Shown here one piece after another: positions 11,100 through 23,800 of a stretch of DNA of 60,000 nucleotides. The number at the start of each line of letters is the position of its first letter. Position 1 is the stretch's first letter. The stretch lies in assembly GCF_964355755.1 (NCBI RefSeq), contig NC_092678.1, positions 18,884,922-18,944,921 on the forward strand. The letters run 5' to 3'. The notes under the pieces were generated by a model that searched no databases, was not told the DNA's origin, and was given only the letters and a program-made list of their open reading frames with translations. This DNA comes from Antedon mediterranea. Taxonomy: Eukaryota > Echinodermata > Crinoidea > Comatulida > Antedonidae. A program made the position numbers and the translations under genes.

Positions 11100-12268
11100 G
11101 GTGTTTGTACATGAGGTTATAAAACTGTGCATGCATGAGCGAGTTTCATTTGACCAATCAATTGTGTTGATTCTGAATCAATCTGCCGGAATCCTAACCA
11201 CTTTGTATAAAGTTTACGGTACACCACGTATGTAATTATGAAATGCATTATTGGCGTTTCATACACGGGATAGGACAATTAATATTGTCACCTTTTGAGC
11301 GGCATGTTTAAATCATGGAGATAGCAACAAACTTGTAAGATTCCGCTTGGAACTCCACTCCAATTAGCCTAAAATATGTCTAGGAGTCAGTTGTTTGGAC
11401 TTTGTGTGTATTGTGTGTTGTGGCAAGTTTGAAAAAAGTAAGATTTAGGTACATTTTGAATACTGTAACAACTGTACATTGAGTCATGATATTTGGATTG
11501 TGTCGGCGGCATATCCTTACTAAACTGCACGGTAGGCTTTCACAGTACGTAAACGCTACGTATCATGACAGTTATCACGCTAAATTAGATTATTTAGCAA
11601 AATTAGGTTCCTATCTCAATTAGTTACTATCTCAACATTAAGTTACAGTAACTGACAACAATGCACTTAATTATTATGTTATGTATTGTTTAAAAACAGA
11701 AAAAAACTAATAGTTATTTTGATTTTGATCGAAGCGGAATAACGGAGCCTTACTACACCTTCACAACAGTATTGGGATTAAACTTGTTACAAGGCTCTTT
11801 GTTTTGATGAAATGCCAAGTGTGCAAAAATTTTTTTTTTTTAAATTATTGTATTCTGATAATGGGTAACTTTCCGTATAAAACCCGTTTATGTGCGCTGC
11901 TGAATGACCAGTACCGCAGCGGTCTCTTTGAATGCGGGCGGCGTATATGTGGCTATTATAATAGCACGAACATAAAAAAAATGAAGTTGTATAAAGTACC
12001 AGAAAAGTAAAATTCAAGTTACATTACCAATATTAGTCATCTGATAACATTTTTTATCACGCCTTTTTGTTTTCAGAATTTTTTTTACTGTGTAATTTGA
12101 ACTATCCCCACACTGACAAGAAAGTGCTTATGTTCAACAAGATCGTGTAACACAAATGAAAAGAAAGTTGAAATATGGAAATTATAGATTGATAATTATT
12201 ACAATGCATGATCAATAGAATTGTTTTGTCCGCACGTGATCTATTTTTAGTTTATTTGTTAAACGTAC
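11100..12268. other. Intergenic, duplicated flank (no gene seen)
   Basis: Repeated at about 56620-57806. A slightly GC-richer patch at 11865-11960 opens frames of 68-76 codons on both strands. Their conservation between copies merely reflects near-identical DNA, and one frame has in-frame changes, so no gene is called. Confidence 0.6.
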
Positions 12269-12531
12269 AAATTATACACTAGCGGTGCGTACTGTAAAAC
12301 AACACATTTTAATTATTACAATGAGTGTATAAAAAATGTTAGAACTAAATGTAACTACTGTACCGTATGTTTTGGTGTACAAGTCTCAAATGTTAAGACG
12401 CACCCGTAAATGGGATTTCTGTGTTACTAATAGGTTTAGGTTCAAGTGTGGTTAGTTTTACTGACAAAAGTGGACTGTGGAAAGGTGAATGTGCAAATCA
12501 GCTCAATTAATTACTTTTCTTATGTTAGTAT
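12269..12531. other. Copy-specific block in the duplicated flank
   Basis: Between the shared anchors TTGTTAAACGTACAAATT (left) and TTGGTGTTTTATTTAGGAG (right), this 263-bp stretch is unrelated to the roughly 680-bp stretch at 57809-58487 in the other copy. One of the two copies has been rearranged here since duplication. No coding signal is seen. Confidence 0.6.
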
Positions 12532-15068
12532 TGGTGTTTTATTTAGGAGTGCTGCATAAGGATAGACTTATAAGAGTCTATTTCCGATACGTACAGGTAC
12601 TAATGATTAGTTTATTTAGTACCATAACACAAACCAGCCTACTTGTTAACGACACCGTTTGTATTCCGGAAAAATACAAGTAATACTGTACCTTTACTTA
12701 TAGTTAAGGAAGCACTAACGTGTATTGAGTCTCATATAAAAACACAACTAAAACTAGAAAGCCACTCTGAGAGCGCATACCTCCGCCTACTGCAAAATTC
12801 TCCTACATAAGATTTCTCCGGGAAATACATTATATAGAATGCTGTGTGTGATTTAGACTAATTTCACTACAAGCATGTGTATGCGAATTTGGTGTAACGG
12901 TTATGTAGCCAGCCTTTCAACTAACAATAGATCCTGTTGACCAACAATAGAACATCCACGCCAAAAACAAACGGGTGAATTTGAAAAGAAATAGGGTTTT
13001 GAAAACTACTCTTATCACAAAACCTGTAAATTAAATCAATTAACAAATCACAAATTATAACTCTTGCCTCTTGTACAAATTTTGGACAAGTAGTTCTCGA
13101 GAAAATGCAATTTCAATTTACTTGTTACTTTAAGACTGCTCGCCGGCTTTTTGAAAAATTCTGTCCTATCTTAACACTAGCAGGTCTGAAAAGTATACTA
13201 AAAAGTGGTCCAGAATTGGGACCGTGGTCCCAAAATTTAATGAAATGGTCCTTGAACACATATATATCTGTATAAGATCTTGTAATTACTTTTTGAGTAA
13301 TCCTGCTAACAAACAAACATGTTCGATTATATATACCTCCTTGGCGGAGGTAAAAAACAATATTTTCACCTGCCCACCCTACTTAAATAACAACAGCTTT
13401 GTGAGTTGCTTCGAATACTGTATTTCTTTTTAAAGACTCATTATTTATTAAAATAATACATTCTCACTCTTAAAGGAATAATGTTGAGTATACTGAAAAT
13501 GAATGGTTGCAATTCTGTTCTTTCATTTTAAATGTTATGTGTGTGTGCAGAGAAACAATAAAAACAAACAAACGTAACATGCTATTTATGGGATTCAAAG
13601 AAAACCAATTTAGAACTATCGTGAATTGCGATTTCTCCCGGGCCAACTTGCACAATTACACATTATAATATTTAAACGAAATAAATAGACAATTACTGGG
13701 AGTAGTATCAAAAATACAAGTACACATCTACTTTTCTGTTGCAACGACTACGTATTGCAGTAGGTCAAACAAACACATACTCTCTTCTTTGTGGCTGATT
13801 CTCTGAATTAAAAAAAATAAGGGGGGGGGGACTTTTTGTGAAAGTTATAATGTACTACAATGATAATGATATGGCTAAGTAAATTGAAAGCATTAATTTA
13901 AACAAAAATAAAAATTCTTTATTTTTTTTATACACACCATTTACACAAAACTACCAGGTAACTTGCAATTTACTAACATCATAAACCCAGACCCATTCAT
14001 ATTACATATTTCTTTTTCCTTTTATTCATTTAATTTTAGAACGACCGTAAATGACTATGCAAATCCGGTATTACCGTATTTGTTGTTTATAAAAAAAACT
14101 TCAACCTTTAGAAACACAGAAAAAACTAGATTTAAATGTCATTATATAAATTAGGTTTTTAGAAGATTGTTATTAAACTATTTATAGAATAGTTTTCCAG
14201 GAGTTACAGGAACAATTAAATCAAGAACAACAATTACAGAACACTTTTTTATTAAATAACCAATCAGACGCGCTTATTATATCCAAATGTAGTAGAAAAG
14301 TAGCATATATATAAGAAGATATAGTAAAAAGTATTACCTTTTTGCAAAACCTGTGCCTTTCAAATTAAAAGCTGGAAAACCTTAACTCGACTTCTTACAG
14401 CTTAAGTTTTCAAGTTTGCTTCCAAAGGTATGGTTGTTATTTTGGTAAGTAAATATGTTATGTTGCTGCATACTAGTATAATTCTAATCAATTTACTTTC
14501 TTTTAAATACCCCTTTTCACTTCAACATTGTTTAAGCAGTGAGCGTGTATCTATTGGAAGACCTTGCAACACTTTTAGTTATTATTTGCGATTTAAAAAA
14601 ATTCAGGTTCAACAATTTGGCCTAATTAGGGGTGTGTTCTGAACGTGGTATAGCATGTCTAATGGTTGTCGATGCTAACACATATCCCCACACAATAATT
14701 GTTTTTAATTGCTTAAAAAAATTGCATAAAATACGTTAGTTGGGTTGTCTAAAAGTCGTAGATGACATCATATCAACTTTAGTCATTACACCTTATTTGG
14801 TATAAAATAAGTGTAACTTATAAGTAAATATGTCGTAACAGGTTTAATTTTTTTTTTTTATTGATATTATATTTAATAATTCAAGAAATAATGATTTATT
14901 ATTCATAATTTTTGTAGTAGGCCTGTAGTAAACATTTAGTGTACGTAAAATATAGTCTGAAATGCTATATTTATATAAAACAGGGCCTATCGGATATTAA
15001 ATACATAATTGTTTTGAGGATAGGGATTGTGACTAAATTCTGTTTTCCTCTCTGTAGTTGATTTAGCT
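12532..15068. other. Intergenic; left part duplicated, right part single-copy in window
   Basis: 12532 to about 14028 matches 58488-60000 almost exactly. It includes ACCTCCGCC near 12779 and its inverted partner GGCGGAGGTA near 13345, possible ends of a short inverted-repeat element. 14029-15068 has no counterpart inside the window. No gene or RNA is supported. Confidence 0.55.
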
Positions 15069-16492
15069 TCTATATATAAATTTACGTAAGGGCAAAATTC
15101 GGTAAATCGCGCCTTATTTCTAGAATGTTTACTCGATGGTATGTAAAGTTGGTTCGTACTTTCGGTACTGATTTTAACCACCTGATGTAACCCTGTTTAC
15201 TAATTAAATTGAGTTCGATAATTAGTTATTGACGATTAAAACGAATTTAGGTTCAACGATTTGCCCCAAATAGGGGTGTTTTTAGATCGTGGTATACACT
15301 GTCTAATGGATGTCCGTCTTGAAAAATACCCGCAGACAATAATACGAGGATGCTTCGCATTTTCCTATCTCCTCCTACGATAGTTGTTTTTAATGGCTGA
15401 AAACCGGCTGAACAGCTCGAGTACAGCATCATAATGTTGAAGACAGGCCGATTTTCTTTTAAAAATTCTATTTTGATAGATTTAATATACGTTTATACAA
15501 ATGTATTTATTTGCGATGAATGGAACATTCCAATCTCTGTTCCACAAGTGTCTATTCCCTCAGGCGTCGTAAAGGCAAGTACTGTATGACTCATAACAGA
15601 AATTCGATCCATTTTTTTTTCAATCTGTGCAGCTGCAGAGGTTGGATATACATTTTTTTTAAACGGATAATGAGCTAGCGTTTTCAGTCGCCGTATATTA
15701 TGTTCCAATCTTTATTATTGCAGTTAAACCACCCACATCATCACCCTTCCCTCACTGGCATGAGTAGCGTTGTAAAGCCAGTAGAGGATAGGCCTACGGT
15801 GCATCACATGCCATAAACGCAGAACAACTTTGGTGGGTAGGGTAGGAACCAACTTAAGTATGAATTGGCTCTAAAAAACAATTAAAAACCATTAGGCCTA
15901 CTAATTAAGTTGAGTTAGATAATTTAATATTTATTGACGATTAAATCGAATTTATGATTTTCCCCGAATAGAAGTGGTTTTCACAAATTGTTTTACATTA
16001 TATAAACATGTCGTAGTGATGTATCATGTACTATTTCAATCGACTAGGACGGTGATAGTTTCAACAAAGTATTACATCGCAATGTTTTACTGTGTTTAGT
16101 GGTATATTATTTGTAAAACATGAAAACAATTAATATTTCGTTACTAAATGGATAAAGAATATATTTTAAAATTGTTCCTCTTTGCACCCATCCTCTTCCC
16201 CATCCCTCAACCCTAATGTTACATACAAAAGACAAATTAAGTTTGCTTAATTTTGACTTAAACAATTGGTCTCATTATGTGAGAAGTAATTCCCAGGGTG
16301 CTAATTTTAGTTGAGTACATAAATCAGTGTCTATTTATTCGTTCCTAAACGACATGTATTATTGTACGTACATTTGAAATCGCCAGTTTTTTAACGCTGA
16401 AATTATTATGTATTCAAGAACCATCTGTGGGCACGACCTAGATGGTGGGCACGACCCAGATGGTACGCGAGCGAAGCGAGCGTACCATCTAG
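15069..16492 (+). mobile_element. Helitron-like non-autonomous element, copy A
   Basis: Begins TCTATATATAAATTTACG and ends in CTAG at 16489-16492. Just before the end is a hairpin with 11-bp arms (AGATGGTACGC at 16458-16468, complement at 16480-16490). A TC start, 3' hairpin, CTAG end and absence of inverted termini fit Helitron structure. No Rep/helicase frame is present. The left flank base is T, not the expected A. The related complete copy at 29537-30832 does show A/T flanks. Copy B follows directly. Confidence 0.6.
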
Positions 16493-17455
16493 TCTATATT
16501 AATTTACGTAAGGGCAAAATTTGGTAAATCGCGCGTAACTTGTTTAATTTTTATTCAATGGTATAGTAAAGTTGGTACACACTCTCGGAACCGATTTTCA
16601 ACACCTAATGCAAACCTGTTTAGTTAGATAATTAGTTTTTAAAACGAATTTATTTTGTTATGATTTCCCCTACACTGTCCTGTCTAATCGTTTTCGATGC
16701 TGAAACACCCGCACACAATAATACAACCTCCTTTTCTACAAAAATTGTTTTTAATAGCTGAAAACCGGTTAAACAGCTCGAGTACAGCATCATAGTGTGA
16801 AGACAAACCAACTTTATTTAAAACGTACTATTTTATCAATTTAATATACGTTTATACAAACGTATTGTTTGGCGATGGTTGGAACATTCCAATCTATTTT
16901 CATAGTGTCAATTCCCTCAGGCGTAATAGCCTAAATCAGTGTCCAACAAAAACCAATACACTCATGAGTATTACCAGTCCTAGTTTACAAAATCCCATTA
17001 CTGTTAAGACGTAGTGTTAAGCTTTCGAGAGAACAGTTTCTTAATGCTTTCGTCCTCTTGAATATCTGCCTATGTTGATAGTAAAATACATTAAAGCATT
17101 GTCGGTCGCCATGTGAATCGCCGATTTGTTTTACTGTTAGTGTGGGTACACTATCAGATACATGAACACATTATGCAAATCAACTTTATTAATGAGAGTT
17201 GTTTCTCAACAATGTTGTATAATTAAAAATTAATTTAAATATATATATGTGTTTAGAGGTACGTTATTATAAAACAAATAACGTTCTTTACTGAGTGAAT
17301 AAATAATATAATTTGAAACAATCATACCAAACACAAATTTGTTTTGTTTAAATTTGATTTAATATTAAACTTGGACTAATTTTGTTACAAGTATTCTGTT
17401 GGAGGTAATTCCAATGTTGCTAAATTTAGTTTACATAAAAAACAGTGTATCTCAA
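16493..17455 (+). mobile_element. Helitron-like element, copy B (3'-truncated), head to tail with copy A
   Basis: Starts TCTATATTAATTTACGTAAG immediately after the terminal CTAG of copy A. It follows the same internal order, including the GAAAACCGGTT and CTCGAGTACAGCATCATA stretches, to about 17455, where similarity stops before the hairpin end. Head-to-tail copies are a known by-product of Helitron replication. Confidence 0.55.
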
Positions 17456-17797
17456 CAGTTGTTGGCCAACGGAAGTTAAGTTATCAGTAATAACTTGCTT
17501 TGTTTGTAAGATTATTTCATCGTCATCTCTATCCGTCAGGCTACTTTATATTGTCTATTTAGGCTGAATACTCATCTGTTAACTCTTACTTAACTTAACT
17601 ATTCTAGTTAATCATCGATATTATTTTGAACCACCTTGTACTTTAAACAAATCATAATAAACTGAACGTTAACTATTATTTGTGCACATCCAAACATTTT
17701 CAAATTATGTTGCAGATATTGTTATGAGCGAAATGTTTTTTCCTTCAGTTTTGATTGTATAAGATGATTAGTGTACTACTACTATATTTACACGAAC
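17456..17797 (+). promoter_or_regulatory. Putative promoter and 5' UTR region of gene 2
   Basis: AT-rich stretch between the last Helitron-like sequence and the predicted start codon. TATA-like motifs occur at about 17756 (GTATAAGA) and 17782 (CTATATTTA). An upstream ATG at 17764 opens an out-of-frame reading that overlaps the predicted start. The transcription start cannot be fixed from sequence alone. Confidence 0.3.
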
Positions 17798-17855
17798 ATG
17801 TTACTAAAATGTCTGATTTTGGTATTTGGACTTTGCAATCTTGTCAATTCACAAA
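17798..17855 (+). CDS. Gene 2 exon 1: start codon and signal peptide
   Basis: ATG at 17798 with A at -3 encodes MLLKCLILVFGLCNLVNSQ: one Lys, a hydrophobic core, then small/polar residues around a likely cleavage site. The exon ends in phase 1 before GTGAGT, matching the first MAM exon (19303) and also a short exon at 17927. The upstream ATG at 17764 is in another frame and gives a less signal-like sequence. Confidence 0.7.
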
Positions 17856-20800
17856 GTGAGTATTTTTTTTCCCTGTTAGTTTTGTTTTGCATTTCTCTAC
17901 GTGATTATTTTAATACTTGTTTGTAGCCCAGTGCCTGCAAAAGTTCAAACAAGAACAGCTTACTTGTTGTAAAGGCCAAGGAACAAAATCATGTGGTTTT
18001 ATCCCATGCCTGTCACCTTAATTTTTTACATTTTGGGATGCTTGATCCAATTTACTGGAACAAGATTTATAAAAAAATTACCTTTTCCTCTCCTGACATG
18101 ACTTTATATTTATAACTGTGTTTATATGTTCTTATTCATACAACCAAAACAAATGCGCACATGTTGCACACACGTATCTATTTATAATATTTATTTTAGA
18201 AACGATAAAGATGATTTATGCTTATAAATGTATTAGAATGAGTAAATGTATCAAGTAGTCAAGAATAATGATTTTGAATAATGTATTAAGCACAGAAATA
18301 ATATTAAAACAAAAACGCATACTTATGAGTTAGATAATGTTACTGTAAATTAGCAATACAAATAGAATGACGTAAATAAAGTTTAATATGTATTTTAGAT
18401 AAGATATGATTTAGTTGACGATTTTGTCTGAATTCAAATTTGTTCGTACTGTTAAAGGATAACTTTACCGAGAGCCATAGTTTTTGACAACGTATTAGGG
18501 ATGTACAGAATTTTCATTCCAATTGCGATATTTACGATACCGCTGCGCGCGCTCACCGTACAGCCGTCGGCGTAAATTGCTGGACGTCAAGAGTGTTGAG
18601 AAAATGACCTCATGAGTTTTAACTGTTGTTAATATACAAGAGATAGGTAACAGTCATTTTAATTACTAATTTGACCTGTATTAGGCTTAAATTAGCCAAC
18701 ATTTTTAGTCTGTTAGTCGAAAAAACACTTCAATCTCTACATTATCAGACTTTATGTGACAAAAAATGTGATGTGCCCATATATGGACATGATAATGTCA
18801 TATCACTGCCATAATATAATATAAGGGCAAAGGACAATGTTGTTGTCTTGCAAACTCTTATTGAATAGAGTATTCTTTATTGTTTTGTTTCTCTAACTAA
18901 CAATTCCTCAAATGTTACCCAAAATTGCATCATTGATTATAATTCACAATTAAATTAATTGGGTTTTGTTTTTAAATAAACAAAGTCGGTACCAATTATT
19001 ATGTACATATTCTATAGTTTCGTTGCGTTTAGTTTCTGTACAATCAAACATTGAGAAAGTCAATTTTGGCCAAGCGAAAGTTATTCAAGCGTTAAGAGGA
19101 ATCAAACTAGTCATGTCGCAACCGCAGTATGAAACATTTGATTTAACAGAGCTCAGAATCCTTGATATAATCAGAACTTTGAATTTCAATTAATACTTAC
19201 TTGTTAACAATTAACACTTACTTGTTAACAATTAACAATTAAGTATTGTCAATAACTATGTTCTACTCTAGATAATAACAGTTTTTTTGTGTGTTAAATT
19301 AGGTTCTATAACTTGTAGCTTTGATGTTGATTTTTGTGGATGGGACCCATATCCGGAGAGTGATTCCTACTATACACCGTGGCAACTTTCTAACGAGACA
19401 ACTGATAATAGTATCAACCCTGGTCCAGGTAAACCTTTTGTTATTGTTTTTATTAAACTAACTATATATAACTGCATTGAAACACTGCTTCTCGTCAGAT
19501 TACCAAAGTTAAGTAACGTTGGGCCCGGTTGCGCTCTGAATGGGACACCGTCTCGGAATCACGTCCGGAGAGTAATGGTGTAATGGTAATATCTGTACTA
19601 ATTTAAACTGATTGCGTCCTTACAAGAAACTTTACTCTCCTCTACGTTGGCTTGAGATTTGGATGGGACGTAAAGTCGTTTGTCCCGTGTACATATAGTG
19701 CACGTTAACAAATTTTATTAGAAAAGTCTTCCGGTGTGCTGACCACTTGTTTTCTTATTTACAGGCGACTTCTATGCTTTCATTAAAAACCATGAAAATA
19801 GTTTTTTTGGAGCGAGAGGATATATGTGGACCTCAGCGATACCATCGAGATGGGATGATTTCTGCGTTAAGTTTAACTACTATTTGAGTGATAGAAGTGA
19901 TAATATATTAATTGAACAATATAACTCATTTAACTATCAGTCAACATACAAATATTTTCGCTCCAGAAGTACAGGATGGCAGCAAGGTCAAGTCAGCCTT
20001 ACCACTGGTACGGGTTTTAATCGCCTGAGATTCTCTGGAGAAACAAATAGAAACATTGTAGCTATCAACAATGTTAACATCAGTAGAGGATCATGTGAAG
20101 GTAAATTGTTAAAATTGTGTTAATAATTGAAAACTCAAAACAAAACATCATAATAAACCAAGATTTTCTATAATAAGAATAAAAAAGGATGAGCAAAGAA
20201 TGATTATAAAATGACGATTATGATACAATTATTTTATTGTTTTATGCGAATTAAAAGTAAAATAGATGCTGCTAAGATATGAACTCTGTACAGAAAATGC
20301 CATCGAGGCTTTATTTTCTGAAATGAAATAGGCCTAATAAATCAAATTTAGATCCAAGTTCCGATATTGTATTAACAGAGTAAATTTTCGAAAAACCGAG
20401 AAGATAAACATTGCTCTCTGCTGTAATCGATGACTTGGCTGCATGTCTATTTTTTGATATTCAGTAAATTAGATATTGATATAATAATTTTTTTGTTTTA
20501 GTTTTATACGAATTAAAAGTTATCTTTGAAATGTGCTATCCTTTCATGAGATAACATTATTTGAATCAACAGAATCTTGGTCTTTCTTAATACTTCTGTA
20601 TATTTTTATTGTCAAATTAGTAGATGCATAAATATTAACATCTCGTGTAAATAATTATTATATATATTATATATATTATATTGACAATAAACATTAACAT
20701 AAGTATTTATTGCGTAATAGATTGTGTGAAAAATATTTATCTAACAACAAGTGAGGCTATCAACATAACATCCCCATATTACCCAGAAAACAATGACAAT

Positions 20801-23800
20801 CAATATCGTTGTGAGTGGATTGTGGAAAGTCCGAAAAATACAGGAATTCTACTCACGTTTTATGACTTTGAGCTACGGAGCTGTTGTGACTTTGTGAATA
20901 TCACCTATTATGACACCATTGGCAATACCATGACTGGATTTTACACTGGAAGAAATGTTTACAATATTCTGGCTAAAAGTTACTTAAGTATAATATTTCA
21001 ATCTAACTACAACGGTGTTAACAGAGGATTTTCTCTAGAACTGAAAGTTATTGACATAGGTATGTTTACTTTTATGTATGTTGTTTAGTAATTAACACTA
21101 GTTTTCCATTACATTTTCATTGTTTACAATTAGGTATTTTATGTTGTTTTTTAATAAATGTCAATAAAATTGAAATATCTTTCTTTAGAATGTTCTGGAT
21201 ATTTGTGCTTGGATGGTTCTCATCTTGGTGTTTGCTTAAATGGATCTTTAGTTTGTGATGGAACTGATGATTGTGGTGATTTTTCGGATGAAAGACATGG
21301 ATGCACAGACCGTAAGTAAGATAATATAAGGAAAACAGCATCTGAAAATGCTATTATGGGTCAGAATATGGATTCCGTAGTATTAAAGATGTTTTTAGAT
21401 TCATTACCCCTAGTATAATCAAAATACACTTATAGACAATAAGTAGCTCAGGCACGTACAAAAAAGGGGCGTTGGAGTATATACTGGTCATATGCGCATA
21501 GTTTTTCTCCTCTAAATACAGAGGATTGAGAGGAGGAACTATTTAGTGAACAAGAATGACTCGGGAAAACAAATATAACACTTGTAACGCGCTATACATA
21601 GGTGGTCATTATGTTTTATTTCCAGAGTAGATAAAGGTTTTAAACAAGGTAGTCTGATGAGAATAAGATGCTCGTCTCTATCCTTTGCCATACGAATTGG
21701 ACATGTTTATAATAGAGTCAGACGCCCAATTTTGTGTTTATTTATTGTACTGTATATTCATACCACACTGTGATTTGATAGAATAATTTCGTTTTGGTGT
21801 TTTGCTAAAACATTGTTTGTTTATTTTGTATTTGGATTACTTCATGAGAATATTACTGGAATCACAAGGTCTCGCCTGTAAAAATAGTGTTTCCATAATT
21901 AGTACTCACCACAACGGTCAAGTGGTGGCATGGAGGAATGTATTTGGGATATATTCTTTGGTATAAATAGCGTCACATAATCGTACTTAAACCAATTATT
22001 ATTTAGATGAATGTATATGCTGGATGGTTTTTGCATTTCCGTACAGGCAATTGGTAAACATTGGAAAGATAAATAATAAATTAAATATCCGGTAAAATAA
22101 AAAAAAGCTTTCATGCTGTTTATTGGTTACTTATTTTATTTGTATGCCTATCAAGATCCATTATGAATTATTTGCTCCATATATGTTTCATTGGGTCATT
22201 GTGTATATATAATTCTAATGGTTCTAAATGAAATGCAGGTTTCCTATACTGTTAGTATCAATTCATCTTATTGTATTTATGGCGGTCGTTGCAAATTAAA
22301 TTAGTTTTCAATAATTGTTTTCATAGTGTTCTAAGTTCTTTTTTTTAACGTGTGCGTGTATATGCTACTAAATAAAAAAGTGGTGACTTCTTTGTCAAAT
22401 TAGGTTCTATAACTTGTAACTTTGATGTTGACATGTGTGGATGGGACCCGTATCCGAATAGTATTTTGTATACAACATGGCAACTTTCCAACGAGACAAC
22501 TGATAATACTATCAATCCTGGTCCGGGTAAGTTTTCATTTTTAGGATTATAAATAGATATTGGAATATAAAGAATTGTAAATATTGTGTACCCCAATATA
22601 TGGCGCGCCAAGCTGTCATTTATTCAAGCAATAGAGATATCTTGGTTTTTAATAGAGATATCTTTATTTCCGAATGACATCTTGCCATAGCAATACAGTA
22701 CTGTGTCTAGCTAGACACATTTTAAACAGAATTGATTTCTATAATAATCTTACTGAACAGGACGAACTTATCCAAAAAATCCTGATTAAAATCCGTGTTT
22801 TTTATTAAGCTTTTATACAAAGGTTAAACATACAAAAACACAGGATTGATTTTTAAACACTTACCTACTTGTTTTCTTATTTACAGGCGATAACTATGCT
22901 TTCATTCAAAAGTCTGGATCTCAGTCAAATGCAAAAGGATATATATGGACCGCATCGATACCATCGAGTTGGGGTGATTTCTGTGTTAAGTTCAACTATT
23001 ATTTGAGTGATACAAATGATCGTTTTGAAATTGAACACTATAGTTCGTTTGACAATTCGGTTGCAACTAAAAGGTTCTACTTTACAAGCACAGAATGGAA
23101 GTTAGGCCATGCTAGCTTTTCCACGAGTACACCTATCAACCGTCTGAGATTCTATGGGAGAACATATGAAAACATTGTAGCTATCAACAACGTCAACATC
23201 AGCAGAGGAACATGTGAAAGTAAAATGTTAAAATTGGGTATTATTGTTAATATTGTTACTGTTATTATTGTTTTATTTAACAAAAAACGCAAACAAAATG
23301 TATTAACAAGATGGCCTATAATGATAATTAAAAGTACTGTTAATAATAAAGATAATTATAAAGGAAATGGCTTTGAGGATTTATTTTCTGAAATTAAATA
23401 ATACGAACGAGTTCAGACATGTAAATTGTCCAGTTCTCACCGCTAGAATTGTTTTACTTGAAAATAAGTTTTATACGAGCATATTTACACACCCAGTTTC
23501 TAAAGTGAGCATATTAATCTAGTAAACTATATAAATTAGATAATGATATATAATGTTGGTTCTATATGTTATTTTAAATATATTTATTTTAAGAATGCTC
23601 TGTGCTTTCATCGTAAAGTATACACATATTTGAATCAACATAATAATTTGTCTTTCTTTTTACTTTATTATTATCAATATTATTATTAATATTATTATTA
23701 TTATTTCAGCTGTTATTGTTATTGCTGCTGCTGTTTATGTTGCTGTTCTTTCTGCTTTGCTGTTGCTACTTATGTTGCTGCTGCTGCTTTTGCTGTTGTC

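Noticed and set aside
11787-12017. Overlapping 68- and 76-codon frames on opposite strands, both also present in the duplicate at 57323-57553
   Set aside because: Their conservation follows from near-identical DNA. Differences include frame-altering changes in the homopolymer, and there is no domain or signal.
13224-13433. 69-codon frame duplicated at 59187-59396
   Set aside because: Same argument: copied by the segmental duplication, low complexity, no start context or domain.
18966-19193. 75-codon plus-strand frame in gene 2 intron 1
   Set aside because: No recognisable domain, no matching splice phases, and no counterpart elsewhere in the window; probably chance or an old repeat.
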